Shown piece by piece: positions 1 through 10,870 of a stretch of DNA of 64,000 nt (within the stretch, counting starts at the first letter, position 1; each line of letters starts with the position of its first letter). Both the position numbers and the translations under genes were made by a program. The notes beneath the pieces were generated by a model. It ran no database searches. It was not told the origin of the DNA and was given only the letters and a program-made list of their open reading frames with translations. The stretch comes from Agilicoccus flavus (lineage in GTDB: Bacteria > Actinomycetota > Actinomycetes > Actinomycetales > Dermatophilaceae): positions 124,001 to 188,000 of the forward strand of contig NZ_JACYXE010000002.1 of NCBI RefSeq assembly GCF_014857905.1, written 5' to 3'.

Positions 1-1471
1 GCTCGAGTTCGCGGACGGCACGCTCGGCCTCGCGCTCAACCTCGACGTCCACGAGATCGGTGTCGTCATCCTCGGTGACTTCTCCGGCATCGAGGAGGGG
101 CAGAGCGTCAAGCGGACCGGTGAGGTCCTCTCCGTGCCCGTGGGCGACGCCTACATGGGCCGCGTCGTCAACCCGCTCGGCCAGCCGATCGACGGCCTCG
201 GCGAGATCGACGCCTCCGCCCGCCGCGAGCTCGAGCTCCAGGCGCCGAACGTCATGAAGCGCAAGTCGGTCCACGAGCCGCTGCAGACGGGCATCAAGGC
301 GATCGACGCGATGATCCCCGTGGGTCGCGGTCAGCGCCAGCTCATCATCGGCGACCGCCAGACCGGCAAGACCACGGTCGCGGTCGACACGATCATCAAC
401 CAGCGCCAGAACTGGGAGTCGGGCGACCCCGACAAGCAGGTCCGCTGCATCTACGTCGCCATCGGGCAGAAGGGCTCGACGATCGCGTCCGTGCGCGGCA
501 CGCTCGAAGAGGCCGGCGCGATGGAGTACACGACGATCGTCGCCGCCCCGGCCTCCGACGCCGCCGGCTTCAAGTACCTCGCCCCCTACACCGGCTCGGC
601 CATCGGCCAGCACTGGATGTACGAGGGCAAGCACGTCCTCATCGTCTTCGACGACCTGAGCAAGCAGGCCGAGGCCTACCGCGCCGTGTCGCTGCTGCTG
701 CGCCGCCCGCCGGGCCGCGAGGCCTACCCGGGCGACGTCTTCTACCTGCACAGCCGGCTCCTCGAGCGCTGCGCGAAGCTCTCCGACGACATGGGGGCCG
801 GTTCGATGACGGGTCTACCCATCATCGAGACGAAGGCCGGTGACGTCTCGGCGTACATCCCGACGAACGTCATCTCGATCACCGACGGCCAGATCTACCT
901 GCAGGCCGACCTCTTCAACGCCAACGTGCGCCCCGCGATCGACGTGGGTGTCTCGGTGTCCCGGGTCGGTGGCTCCGCGCAGATCAAGGCCATGAAGTCG
1001 GTGTCGGGTCGCCTCAAGCTCGACCTCGCGCAGTTCCGCGCGATGGAGGCGTTCGCGATGTTCGCCTCCGACCTCGACCCCGCCTCCCGCGCGCAGCTCG
1101 CCCGCGGCGCCCGGCTCGTCGAGCTGCTCAAGCAGCCGCAGGCGTCGCCGTACCCGGTCGAGGAGGAGGTCGCCTCGGTCTGGTCCGGGACGACCGGTCA
1201 CCTCGACGACGTCGCGGTCTCGGACGTGCGCCGCTTCGAGCGCGAGTTCCTCGACTACCTCCGTCGCACCGACGACGGCGGCATCCTCGCGGCCATCCGC
1301 GAGACGAAGAAGCTCGACGACGACACCGAGAAGGCGCTCGAGCACGCGATCGGCGACTTCACGTCGCAGTTCAAGGCCGGCGAGGCCGACGACCTGGTCC
1401 CGCAGGACGAGCCGACCGAGGCGCTCGGTGACGAGGACGTCGACCAGGAGAAGATCACCCGACGCCGCTGA
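1..1471 (+). CDS. atpA: F1Fo ATP synthase subunit alpha, 5'-truncated by window edge
   Basis: Alpha subunit of the F1 ATPase head, which alternates with beta and carries the non-catalytic nucleotide sites. The reading frame is open from base 2 ([14 protein letters not shown]) with no start in the window, so the 5' end is missing; 489 residues are visible. The P-loop GDRQTGKT is at 350-373, and the [11 protein letters not shown] and [26 protein letters not shown] segments are typical of AtpA. The acidic C-terminal tail (about the last 35 residues) resembles other actinobacterial alpha subunits. atpG follows after 93 bp and atpD after that, so this is the end of an atp operon. Identification is certain. 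Confidence 0.98.
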   Translation, partial: LEFADGTLGLALNLDVHEIGVVILGDFSGIEEGQSVKRTGEVLSVPVGDAYMGRVVNPLGQPIDGLGEIDASARRELELQAPNVMKRKSVHEPLQTGIKAIDAMIPVGRGQRQLIIGDRQTGKTTVAVDTIINQRQNWESGDPDKQVRCIYVAIGQKGSTIASVRGTLEEAGAMEYTTIVAAPASDAAGFKYLAPYTGSAIGQHWMYEGKHVLIVFDDLSKQAEAYRAVSLLLRRPPGREAYPGDVFYLHSRLLERCAKLSDDMGAGSMTGLPIIETKAGDVSAYIPTNVISITDGQIYLQADLFNANVRPAIDVGVSVSRVGGSAQIKAMKSVSGRLKLDLAQFRAMEAFAMFASDLDPASRAQLARGARLVELLKQPQASPYPVEEEVASVWSGTTGHLDDVAVSDVRRFEREFLDYLRRTDDGGILAAIRETKKLDDDTEKALEHAIGDFTSQFKAGEADDLVPQDEPTEALGDEDVDQEKITRRR

Positions 1472-1564
1472 CGCCGTCGGCGTCGGGGGCCGAGAGGCTC
1501 CCGGCGCCGCGCGTCCGGGCGGGTGATCCCGATCGAGAACCACAGGTAGGAGAGGCGGAACACT

Positions 1565-2485
1565 ATGGGAGCGCAGATCCGGGAGTACCGGCAGCGCATC
1601 CGCTCCGTGAAGTCGATCAAGAAGATCACGCGGGCCATGGAACTCATGGCGGCCTCGCGCGTGGTCAAGGCCCGGCAGCGGGTCGACGACACGACGCCGT
1701 ACGCGGACGCCATCACGCAGGCCCTCGCCACGGTCGCCGGCCACTCGGACGTGGTCCACCCGCTGACGACCGAGGCCGAGAACCCGACGCGCGCGGCCGT
1801 CCTCATCGTCGCGAGCGACCGCGGGCTCGCCGGGGCGTACTCCTCGGCGGTCCTCAAGGCGAGCGAGCAGCTCGTCACGCGGCTGACGGAGGAGGGCAAG
1901 GAGGTCGTCCCCTTCCTGTACGGCCGCAAGGCGGTCGGCTACTACTCGTTCCGCCGCCGGGAGTTCGCCGAGTCGTGGGAGGGCAACACGGACGCGCCGC
2001 AGGTCGAGCGCGCCCGCGAGATCGCCGAGCGTCTCGTCGAGGAGTTCCTCGCCGAGGAGGGGGGCGTCGACGAGGTGCACGTCGTATACACGAAGTTCGT
2101 CTCCATGGTCTCCCAGGAGCCCCGCTCCCTGCGGCTGCTGCCGATCCAGGTCGTCGACGACGCGACCGGGTCCGACACCGACACGGCGCGGTCGGGGCGC
2201 GACGAGGGCGGGCAGATGCCGCTCTACGACTTCGAGCCCAGCGCCGAGGAGGTCCTCGACGCGGTCCTCCCGCAGTACGTCCGGCACCGGATCTTCAACT
2301 GCCTGCTGCAGGCGGCGGCCTCCGAGCTCGCGGCGCGCCAGCGCGCGATGAAGTCGGCCACGGACAACGCCGAGGACCTCATCACCACGTACACGCGGCT
2401 GGCCAACCAGGCCCGCCAGGCGGAAATCACGCAAGAGATCAGTGAGATCGTGGGCGGCGCCAACGCCCTCGCGGACGCCAAGTAA
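1565..2485 (+). CDS. atpG: F1Fo ATP synthase subunit gamma
   Basis: Central rotor shaft of F1. The 306-residue protein begins [30 protein letters not shown], the N-terminal helix that sits in the alpha/beta head, and ends with the matching C-terminal helix ([17 protein letters not shown]...[19 protein letters not shown]). A loop of roughly 15 residues rich in Asp and Gly (around residues 195-220, [16 protein letters not shown]) resembles the actinobacterial gamma insertion. The start is supported by an AGGAG-type site about 8 nt upstream. It lies between atpA (93 bp upstream) and atpD (27 bp downstream) in the same operon. Confidence 0.97.
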   Translation: MGAQIREYRQRIRSVKSIKKITRAMELMAASRVVKARQRVDDTTPYADAITQALATVAGHSDVVHPLTTEAENPTRAAVLIVASDRGLAGAYSSAVLKASEQLVTRLTEEGKEVVPFLYGRKAVGYYSFRRREFAESWEGNTDAPQVERAREIAERLVEEFLAEEGGVDEVHVVYTKFVSMVSQEPRSLRLLPIQVVDDATGSDTDTARSGRDEGGQMPLYDFEPSAEEVLDAVLPQYVRHRIFNCLLQAAASELAARQRAMKSATDNAEDLITTYTRLANQARQAEITQEISEIVGGANALADAK

Positions 2486-3976
<1,491 letters not shown>

Positions 3977-4002
3977 CCTCGGGCGCTGCCCGTGGCACAG
4001 TG

Positions 4003-4038
4003 AGAGGTCGGTTCCGCCGCATGGCGGGACCGACCTCT
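4003..4038 (+). terminator. Hairpin terminator immediately after atpD
   Basis: The 16-nt arms (AGAGGTCGGTTCCGCC at 4003-4018 and its near-perfect complement at 4023-4038, one G-U pair) enclose the tetraloop GCAT. There is only a short T run, as is common in GC-rich actinobacteria. It starts 27 bp after the atpD stop and would end the ATP synthase transcript here. Confidence 0.8.
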
Positions 4039-4084
4039 TGCGGTGTCCGCGCCGGATGGCAGAGCCGCGCGATCCCACCGCGTC

Positions 4085-4090
4085 TATCGT
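4085..4090 (+). promoter_or_regulatory. -10 box of a leaderless promoter (GT14 gene)
   Basis: TATCGT lies 7 nt before the ATG at 4098, and no Shine-Dalgarno is present, so transcription would start at or next to the start codon. It shows that the gene after the atpD terminator has its own promoter. No clear -35 is visible. Confidence 0.45.
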
Positions 4091-4097
4091 GCGGGAT

Positions 4098-5027
4098 ATG
4101 ACCGCCCGGTGTGCGTACGTGATCCTGTGCCACACGGATCCCCAGGGTGTCCTCCGGCTCGTGCGCAGGATTCGTCGGCTCTCTCCGGGCGCCCCGATCC
4201 TGGTGCGACACCATCGCGCGAGTCTTTTCGCCTCGGGCGACATCGAGTCGGCCGGTGGAGTGTCGTATCGGAGCGACGTCGCCGTCGAGTGGGGCGATTG
4301 GTCCATGGTCGAGATGCAAATCGACGCTCTGCGAGCTGCCCGCCGGATCGTCCCGGCGGCCCGTTACGTCGTCGTCTCGGGCCAGGACTACCCCGTTCGG
4401 GATCTCGAGGCGTGGGAGGACGAGCTTGCAGCGGAAGGCGCGGACATGCTCCTCGACCCGATGTCCGCTCAGCCCCGAAACCACGAGTTCGTCTGGCGGG
4501 TCATCGGTGAGCCCGCGCGAACCCCGCGGCTCATCCACGCGTTGTCACGGACCCTGGCGAATACAGTCAGCGCGCTGGCCGGCGATCACCTCGAGATCTA
4601 TCCGGTCACGAGAGAGATGCGGACCCGGTGGTGGGTCGGGACGCGCCGGCGCGAGACACCGCCGCTTCCCATCGTCAAGGCATCAGCGTGGACCACGCTC
4701 AGTGACCGCGCCGTGGCGGCGGTTCTTCGAGCGGGGGAGGACCCTGAGATCACGTCCTTCTTCAAGACCGTACGAAATCCCGACGAGTTCTTCGTCTCTT
4801 CCGTGCTCGTGGCTTCCGGTCTACGGACGAGCATCCGCCGGACGACGGCCAAGCGCTTCGCCGTGGGCGCACCCGGTCCGGACTGGGTGGACCTCGACCT
4901 GGTGGAAGCAGCCGCCACGTCGGACGCCGCGTTCGTCCGCAAGATGCCACCGAACGTCGATCCGGTCGTCGTGTCCGCTGCCGATGCGTTGGTGGACCTC
5001 GAGCGGGCTCGCCGAGTGGCCGACTGA
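4098..5027 (+). CDS. Core-2/I-branching-type glycosyltransferase (GT14)
   Basis: Predicted glycosyltransferase of the 'Branch' family (GT14), which adds beta-linked sugars to a glycan acceptor; donor and acceptor cannot be read from sequence. Family marks in the 309-residue protein: the N-terminal AYVILCHTDPQ strand, EWGDWSMVEMQIDALRAA (about residues 64-80), the signature VVSGQDYPV (92-100), a WTTLSDRAV segment and the C-terminal FKTVRNPDEFFVSSVL. The ATG at 4098 was chosen because this family starts just before the ILCH strand and because a -10 box sits 7 nt upstream. An upstream in-frame ATG at 4056 would add residues overlapping the terminator. It is the first gene of the surface-glycan locus. 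Confidence 0.85.
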   Translation: MTARCAYVILCHTDPQGVLRLVRRIRRLSPGAPILVRHHRASLFASGDIESAGGVSYRSDVAVEWGDWSMVEMQIDALRAARRIVPAARYVVVSGQDYPVRDLEAWEDELAAEGADMLLDPMSAQPRNHEFVWRVIGEPARTPRLIHALSRTLANTVSALAGDHLEIYPVTREMRTRWWVGTRRRETPPLPIVKASAWTTLSDRAVAAVLRAGEDPEITSFFKTVRNPDEFFVSSVLVASGLRTSIRRTTAKRFAVGAPGPDWVDLDLVEAAATSDAAFVRKMPPNVDPVVVSAADALVDLERARRVAD

Positions 5028-5085
5028 GCCGCTCGGGGTGCGGGGTCGACGTCGGAAGCGTGGGGGGTGGACGTCGTCGGTGTGC

Positions 5086-5101
5086 GGTGACGTTCGTCAC
5101 C
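5086..5101. promoter_or_regulatory. 16-bp palindrome upstream of malectin genes (possible operator)
   Basis: GGTGACGTTCGTCACC is a perfect palindrome with 7-bp arms around TT. It lies in the 240-bp gap between the GT14 gene and the first malectin protein, about 165 bp before the latter's start. It has the symmetry of a dimeric regulator site; no regulator is encoded nearby, so the function is unknown. Confidence 0.3.
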
Positions 5102-5267
5102 CCGCTGTTGTGTACGTCGAGAAGGGTTGGCGCCGCGCGCACCTCGACGTTCTTCCCGCTCTCGGCGGTCGCGGGGGATGCCGTCCCGGCTCAGATGCGG
5201 GGGTCGAGCGACGATGGGTCAGACGTCGAAGGATCCGACATTCTGCACCGCCACGGAAGGCATCTTC

Positions 5268-6884
5268 ATGCGTCACCCACGCCCTCGTACCTCTGTCCCC
5301 ATCGTTGCCGCAGTGGTCACGGCACTGGCCGCTCTGACCGGCGCCCCCGCCCTCGCCGCGACCGGCACCTCGCCGCGGGCGCCGCAGAAGGTCGCCAAGA
5401 CCAGCGCCGACGACCGCATCGCCCGGGCCGCCCGCGGCACGGCAACGCAGGCTGCCGCGCGGACCGCCGCGAGCTCCACCGCATTCGCGTCCCGGGTGAC
5501 GGCCCGCGCCGTGACGTTCACCGACACCGCCGGCAAGAAGTGGGCTCCGCGCCCGGTGACGTTCGGCACGCGCAAGCAGTCGACCCGGCTCGTGGGCCAG
5601 GACGTCACCCGCACGACACAGGACGCCCTCTACCAGGTCAACGCCTGGGGTGTGAAGGGGTACTCGCTGCCCGTGCCTGCCCCGGGCACCTACACCGTTC
5701 GCATCCTCACCGCCGAGGACACCTTCGACCGAGCAGGCAAGCGCGTCTTCGACGTGGTCGCCGAGAAGCGGACCGTCGGCTCGCGGGTGGACATCGCCAA
5801 GGCCGTCGGTCGGGGCGCTGCCCATGACATCGTCGCTCGGGTGCCCGTCACGGACGGCCGCCTCGACCTGTCCTTCGTCAAGAGGGTCGACGAGCCGTTG
5901 GTGGCTGCGATCGAGGTGACGGGTACGGTCCCTGCCCACCTGGCCGCCGGCCCCGCGCCCACGCAGGCCGTGCGGTTCGCACCGGGGAACGTCTTCACCA
6001 CTCGCGTCGACACGGCCCCGCTCGCTCCGAACAGCGCCGCCGCGGCGGCGAAGCTCACGAAGCAGGTCCAGAACCACTGGGGCGGCACCGCGGGTGTCAG
6101 CGCCTACGCATACGGCGTCGGCTTCAACGTCGCTCCCAGGGGCACCAAGCGCATCACCATCGGATTCCACGACTGCCAGAAGAAGAAGCACATTCCGTCG
6201 GGTCTGTATGACGGTGCGAAGCACTTCGTGTCCGTCCCCGTGCCTGCGGATGCGACTCCGGCGGCCGGTACGGACGCCGAGATGACGATCTACGACCCCG
6301 CCGCCGACCAGATGTGGGACTTCTGGCAGATGCGGCGCAACACGACGACGCGAGCGTGGGAAGCATGCTGGGGCGGCCGGATCGACAAGGTGTCGACGGT
6401 GACGCGTCCGGCGTTCGAGAACTACTTCGGAGCCAGCGCCTCCGGCCTGGCCGTCGCCGGCGGGATGATCACCGTCGAGGACATGCTCCGCGGGCGGATC
6501 GACCACGCCATGAGCATCTCGCTGATCGACGTGGCCCGATGGGACAAGGTCTCGTGGCCCGCGTCCCGGTCGGACGGAATCTCCACGGACCCGGACGCCA
6601 TCGCCGAGGGCCAGCGCATCCGCCTCGACCCCGCCCTGGACCTCGATCGGCTCCAGCTCACGCCGTTCGCGCGGATGGTGGCCGAGGCGGCTCAGAAGTA
6701 CGGCTTCATCGTCATGGACAAGGGCGGCGCCGTCGCGGTGGCCACGGAAGCCGGCGATCTCGCCAAGCGCCGCACGGGCCAGAACCCGTGGGACACGTTC
6801 CTCGCGGGGCCGGCCTACGACGCGCTGGCGGGATTCCCGTGGCAGCACGCGCAGATCCTGCCCATGCACTACGGCCGTCCCTGA
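5268..6884 (+). CDS. Secreted malectin-domain protein with shared C-terminal domain (one malectin)
   Basis: Exported 538-residue protein of unknown function. Residues 1-31 form a Sec signal peptide (MRHPRPRTSVPIVAAVVTAL then AALTGAPALA). Residues about 72-220 are a malectin-like carbohydrate-binding domain: TDTAGKKWAPR, LYQVNAWGVKGYSLPVPAPG, YTVRILTAEDTF, GKRVFDV. Residues about 234-538 are a domain shared with the next gene and with the lipoprotein at 20977; it contains DFWQM, EACWGGRID, GRIDHAMSISL and RIRLDPALDLDRLQLTP, and two cysteines conserved in all three copies (FHDCQ and ACWGG), a likely disulfide. The ATG at 5268 has GGAAGG 7 nt upstream and gives the signal peptide. I do not recognise the C-terminal domain and assign no enzyme activity. 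Surface glycan binding is inferred from malectin and context. Confidence 0.85.
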   Translation: MRHPRPRTSVPIVAAVVTALAALTGAPALAATGTSPRAPQKVAKTSADDRIARAARGTATQAAARTAASSTAFASRVTARAVTFTDTAGKKWAPRPVTFGTRKQSTRLVGQDVTRTTQDALYQVNAWGVKGYSLPVPAPGTYTVRILTAEDTFDRAGKRVFDVVAEKRTVGSRVDIAKAVGRGAAHDIVARVPVTDGRLDLSFVKRVDEPLVAAIEVTGTVPAHLAAGPAPTQAVRFAPGNVFTTRVDTAPLAPNSAAAAAKLTKQVQNHWGGTAGVSAYAYGVGFNVAPRGTKRITIGFHDCQKKKHIPSGLYDGAKHFVSVPVPADATPAAGTDAEMTIYDPAADQMWDFWQMRRNTTTRAWEACWGGRIDKVSTVTRPAFENYFGASASGLAVAGGMITVEDMLRGRIDHAMSISLIDVARWDKVSWPASRSDGISTDPDAIAEGQRIRLDPALDLDRLQLTPFARMVAEAAQKYGFIVMDKGGAVAVATEAGDLAKRRTGQNPWDTFLAGPAYDALAGFPWQHAQILPMHYGRP

Positions 6885-6947
6885 TACCTCTCACCTCCTC
6901 GACCCCTCCGTCGTTCTCACCTGATCCCACGGAAGGGACATCTCGTC

Positions 6948-9452
6948 ATGCCCAGATCTCGACGTCGGCGGAGCATCGTGCTCGCCGCGTGTGCTTCGAT
7001 CGTCGCGTCCGCCTCGCTATGGTCTTCCCCTGTAGCGGCCCACCCGAGCGTCGTCGATGCGCCGGCGCCCGTGAGGTTCACCACCGACACGGCCCCGCTG
7101 ACCGACGCTGCCGGCGCGATCTGGCAGGCCAGGCCGGCCGAGCTGGACACCGACAAGCGATCGACGCGCCTCCTCGGCAAGGACGTTCGCGGCACCACCG
7201 ACGACCGTCTGTACCAGGTCAACGCGTGGGGGGCGACGAAGTGGACGATCCCGGTGACGGTCAGCGGCCGCTATCGGGTGCGGCTGCTCGCCGCCGAGGA
7301 CACCTTCACGGAGGCTGGGCGTCGGGTCTTCGACGTCACGGCCGAGGGCAACACCGTGGCGTCCGCCGTGGACCTCGTCGCCGCGGCCGGGTTCGGCACG
7401 GCTCACGACATCACCTTCGAGACGCAGGTCGTCGACGACCGCCTGGACCTGGGCTTCGTCCGAAAGGTCGACATGCCCCTGATCGCGGCGGTGGAGGTGA
7501 CGTGGGTGCCACCGGCCCAGACCGAGGACGGGCACGTGCGGATGGTCGCCGGTCCGGCCGCGGTGCGTGACGCGGCGGGGGCGACGTGGTCACCGGCCTT
7601 CGGATACACCGGCCCATACCGCACGTCGACGGCGCTGGCCGGAGCGGCGATCGGCGGTACCGACGACGACGAGCTCTACCGCACGTCGACGTGGGGCATG
7701 ACGGGGTGGAAGACCCCCGTCCGGTCGCCCGGTACCTACACCGTCCGGTTGCTCACGACCGAAGGACGTTGGACCGCGGTCGGGCAGCGCCTCTTCGACG
7801 TGACGGCGGAGGGCCGCCCCGCTCTCGAGGCGGTCGACATCTACAAGTCCTCGGGCATCAAGTCCGCCTTCGCACCGCAGTTCCAGGTGGAGGTCACCGA
7901 CGGGGTTCTCGATCTGGGTTTCGTCGCCACGAAGGATCAGGCGACCGTCTCCGCCATCGAGGTCATCCCGGCGACGGCCACCCCCACGCCGCCGACCGGC
8001 CCGCCCGTGGTGGTCGACGACGGGACCGACGAGGAGGAGAGCGGCCCGGTCGAGAGGGCGATCTTCACCTCGCGCATGGTGGCGCGACCCACGGCCTACA
8101 CCGATCTCGAGGGACACCGGTGGTCGCGGTGGTCGGCGACTCTGGGTTCCTGGAACGCCACGACGAAGCTCACCGGCGACGTGGGGGGGACGACCGACGA
8201 CGACCTGTACCGCGCGAACGTCTGGGGCGTGAAGGGGTACACCCTGCCGGTGCCCGAGTCCTCGACCTACCGCGTCAGGCTGCTCATGGCGGAGGACAGC
8301 TTCTTCAGCGCGGGCAAGCGCGTCTTCGACATCGCCGCCGAGGGTGCGGTCCGGGAATCCGGCGTGGACGTCGCGGCGAGAGTCGGTCACGGCGTCGCCC
8401 ACGACGTCACCTTCGACGTCGAGGTCACCGACGGGGAGCTCGATCTCACGTTCCTCCGCAAGATCGACGAGCCCCTCGTGTCTGCGATCGAGGTGACGTC
8501 CACGAACCCGGTCCTGGTGCCGGAAGCGGCCCCTCACCGCCTGGTGAAACTCGCGCCCGACAGCTTCTTCACGACACCGGTCGCCGACGCTCCCGTGGCC
8601 GAGAACTCCGCTGCGGTGTCGTCCTGGCTGACCTCGCAGGTCTCCTCGCGGTATGGAGGCATCGCCGCCTTCAGCGCCTACCACTTCAACATCGCGTTCT
8701 ACCCGGTTCCGGCCGGCGTGCGCCGCGTGACCGTCGACTACTCCTGCGGGCCCACTCCTCCGCCCAGCTTGTACGACGGGCCCGGATACTTCCTCGACGT
8801 GCCTGTTCCCGACACCGCCGTCACGTCCCAGGGCACGGACGGTGCCATGACGATCTACGACGCGAAGACCGACCAGATGTGGAACTTCTGGCAGATGAAG
8901 TACTCCGCCACCACGAAGCGGTGGTCCGCCTGCTGGGGCGGCCGCATCGATCAGGTCTCGAAGAACCAGGGAGTCTTCCCCAGCGGGTTCGGGGCCAGCG
9001 CCTCGGGCATCGCCGTCACGCCCGGGATCGTCAGCCTGGAGGACGTGAAGCGGGGCCGCATCGATCACGCGCTCGTCCTGTCCGTGCCGGGGCCCGCGGC
9101 GGGGCGCTTCTCGTGGCCCGCCAACCGCACCGACGGCACCTCCTCGGACCCGGCGGCCGTCATGGAGGGGCAACGGCTCAGGCTCGACCCGTCGCTCGAC
9201 CTCGATACGCTCAACCTGACCCCCGTGGGGCGCCTGGTGGCGGAGGCCGCGCAGAAGTACGGGTTCGTCGTCACGGACAACGGTGGCTCGGTCGCCGTGT
9301 CGACCGAGGCCGGCGACCACGAGGCGGTGCTCACCGGCGCCAACCCGTGGGACACCTACGTGGCCCGGCGGGACTGGGAGGTCATGAAGAACTTCCCCTG
9401 GAGCAAGGTGCAGGCCCTGCCCGTGGACTACGGGCGGCCCTCGTCGCCGTAG
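6948..9452 (+). CDS. Secreted protein with three malectin domains and shared C-terminal domain
   Basis: The 834-residue paralogue of the preceding gene lies 63 bp downstream. Residues 1-31 are a signal peptide (RSRRRRSIVLAACASIVA then ASLWSSPVAA). Malectin-like domains lie at about 42-185, 197-340 and 372-516, each with the LY(Q/R)..(A/T)WG and YRVRLL(A/M)(A/T)E strands. A Pro/Thr and acidic linker (341-366) separates the second and third. The second repeat is the most diverged (LYRTSTWGMTGWKTP; the RAGKRVFDV strand reads AVGQRLFDV). Residues about 535-831 are the shared domain with conserved Cys in DYSCG and SACWGGRID, GRIDHALVLSV and RLRLDPSLDLDTLNLTP. A GGAAGGG ribosome site precedes the ATG. 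Domain duplication suggests multivalent glycan binding. The 3' end overlaps the convergent gene by 25 bp. Confidence 0.85.
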   Translation: MPRSRRRRSIVLAACASIVASASLWSSPVAAHPSVVDAPAPVRFTTDTAPLTDAAGAIWQARPAELDTDKRSTRLLGKDVRGTTDDRLYQVNAWGATKWTIPVTVSGRYRVRLLAAEDTFTEAGRRVFDVTAEGNTVASAVDLVAAAGFGTAHDITFETQVVDDRLDLGFVRKVDMPLIAAVEVTWVPPAQTEDGHVRMVAGPAAVRDAAGATWSPAFGYTGPYRTSTALAGAAIGGTDDDELYRTSTWGMTGWKTPVRSPGTYTVRLLTTEGRWTAVGQRLFDVTAEGRPALEAVDIYKSSGIKSAFAPQFQVEVTDGVLDLGFVATKDQATVSAIEVIPATATPTPPTGPPVVVDDGTDEEESGPVERAIFTSRMVARPTAYTDLEGHRWSRWSATLGSWNATTKLTGDVGGTTDDDLYRANVWGVKGYTLPVPESSTYRVRLLMAEDSFFSAGKRVFDIAAEGAVRESGVDVAARVGHGVAHDVTFDVEVTDGELDLTFLRKIDEPLVSAIEVTSTNPVLVPEAAPHRLVKLAPDSFFTTPVADAPVAENSAAVSSWLTSQVSSRYGGIAAFSAYHFNIAFYPVPAGVRRVTVDYSCGPTPPPSLYDGPGYFLDVPVPDTAVTSQGTDGAMTIYDAKTDQMWNFWQMKYSATTKRWSACWGGRIDQVSKNQGVFPSGFGASASGIAVTPGIVSLEDVKRGRIDHALVLSVPGPAAGRFSWPANRTDGTSSDPAAVMEGQRLRLDPSLDLDTLNLTPVGRLVAEAAQKYGFVVTDNGGSVAVSTEAGDHEAVLTGANPWDTYVARRDWEVMKNFPWSKVQALPVDYGRPSSP

Positions 9453-10792
9453 TATCCGTAGCCGAGCAGACCGGGGCGCTCGGGGCGGGTGGGCCGTGTG
9501 GCCCGCTTGTTCCGGGCGTCCCGCCATGCTCGTGAGAGGAACAGCGGATTGCCGATGACGTATCGGCGCCACATGCGACGCGGTTCCTGAGCGAGCCGCC
9601 AGGCCCACTCCATCCCCACCTCACGGACCCATCGTGGCGCGCGCGGGATACGTCCGGAGTAGAAGTCGAAGAGTCCGCCGACGCCGAGGACGAGGCCGGC
9701 CCGCAGCGCGTCGCGATGGCGGTCCAGCCAGATCTCCTGGAGCGGCACACCGAACGCGACGAGAAGGATGTCGGCCCCGGAGGCGTTGATCCGGTCGATG
9801 ACCTCGGCCTCGTCGGTCGGGCCGAAGTATCCGTGATGCGTCCCCGCGATGCGCAGGGTCGGGTACCGCCTCTGCATCTCGCTCGCGGCGGCCGAGGCGA
9901 CGCCGTCCCGGGCGCCGAGCAGGAACAGGGACAAGTCGTTCTCGGCCGCCTGTTCGCACAGCAGGGGGAACATGTCGGTCCCGTTGACGTTCTCGCGGAC
10001 GTCGATGCCCTGGAACCCGGTGGCCACCTTGATGCCGATCCCGTCCGGCATGACTCGATCGGCATGGGACAGGACGTCTCGGTAGGCGGCGTTGTCGATG
10101 GCCTGGTTCAGGCAGTCCGGATTGACGAAGGTCAGCACGGCGGTCCTCGCGGCCTGAGCCTGCTGCACCGCCCAGTGCAGGGTCTCGTCCATCGTCGAAT
10201 TGTCGAGCTCGACGCCGAGCAGGTCGAAGCGTTCGGGTGTAGGTCGCCCGCCTCCGCCGAGCAACTCGGCGACGACGTAGCGCGCCACCAGAGCGAGGTT
10301 GCGGGGCCGGAACAACGCCTGGTCGATCGGCTCGTCCTCGGCGACACCGTAGGCGATCCCTGTTCGGGCCCGAAGGCGTTGCGGCGACAGCAATCCGGGT
10401 TCGACGGCGGGATCCCGGTCACGCCGCCCGATCACATCGGCAGGATGCAGGGGCCGGGGGCCGATGACCCTGAGGTCTCCGACGATGAGCGACAGGGCGT
10501 ACGGGATGCGACGTCCACGGGCCGTCCCGGCGAACGAACGGATGACGATGGGCCGCTCCGCGCGTCCGAGCCTGCGGTGCTCGTCGAAGACGCGACCGGT
10601 CTCGCGTTCCGCCATCGCCGCCCGGGCGATGGCCAGGGGAGCGGCGACCGCCAGGGCCACGACACCGGCCAGACGGTCGACGGCGCGACCAACGCCGACC
10701 TCGCCGCAATCGAGCGCCGACGAGGACCCGGGCGCGGCCCGCCGATCCGACCCGGGACGCTCCTTGGAGCCCCCGATGCCACTGTCTCCCAT
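9428..10792 (-). CDS. Sugar transferase-like / WecG-TagA-CpsF glycosyltransferase fusion
   Basis: The 454-residue protein has two parts. Residues about 30-190 resemble the cytosolic part of bacterial sugar transferases that prime undecaprenyl phosphate: VFDEHRRLG, a DLRVIGPRPLHP motif and a VEPGLLSPQRLRARTGIAYG segment; the initial membrane anchor is weak and the KFRTM-type motif reads VIRSFAG, so this half is degenerate. Residues about 205-430 are a GT26 domain (WecG/TagA/CpsF): TFVNPDCLNQA, ADRVMPDGIGI, LFLLGARDGVA, GADILLVAFGVPLQEIWLDRH, GVGGLFDFYSGRIPRAPRW. Role: early lipid-linked repeat-unit synthesis, inferred. The start was chosen from a TAACCT -10 box 7 nt upstream and no Shine-Dalgarno. 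It is divergent from the next gene. Confidence 0.8.
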   Translation of the reverse strand: MGDSGIGGSKERPGSDRRAAPGSSSALDCGEVGVGRAVDRLAGVVALAVAAPLAIARAAMAERETGRVFDEHRRLGRAERPIVIRSFAGTARGRRIPYALSLIVGDLRVIGPRPLHPADVIGRRDRDPAVEPGLLSPQRLRARTGIAYGVAEDEPIDQALFRPRNLALVARYVVAELLGGGGRPTPERFDLLGVELDNSTMDETLHWAVQQAQAARTAVLTFVNPDCLNQAIDNAAYRDVLSHADRVMPDGIGIKVATGFQGIDVRENVNGTDMFPLLCEQAAENDLSLFLLGARDGVASAAASEMQRRYPTLRIAGTHHGYFGPTDEAEVIDRINASGADILLVAFGVPLQEIWLDRHRDALRAGLVLGVGGLFDFYSGRIPRAPRWVREVGMEWAWRLAQEPRRMWRRYVIGNPLFLSRAWRDARNKRATRPTRPERPGLLGYGYYGDEGRP

Positions 10793-10799
10793 GGGAATC

Positions 10800-10805
10800 A
10801 GGTTA
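10800..10805 (-). promoter_or_regulatory. -10 box of a leaderless promoter (sugar transferase/WecG fusion)
   Basis: TAACCT on the minus strand is followed by 7 nt and the ATG at 10792. The 78-bp divergent gap must hold promoters for both neighbours. Confidence 0.4.
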
Positions 10806-10870
10806 ACTGGCGTTTGGTGAGCCGCCGACGGCACGGTGCCGGAGCGAGGCGAGCCCGCTGGGAGGTGACC

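Noticed and set aside
1470-1484. Short palindrome GACGCC-GTC-GGCGTC after atpA as a terminator
   Set aside because: It is only 6-bp arms, inside an operon with atpG 80 bp downstream and no T-tract.
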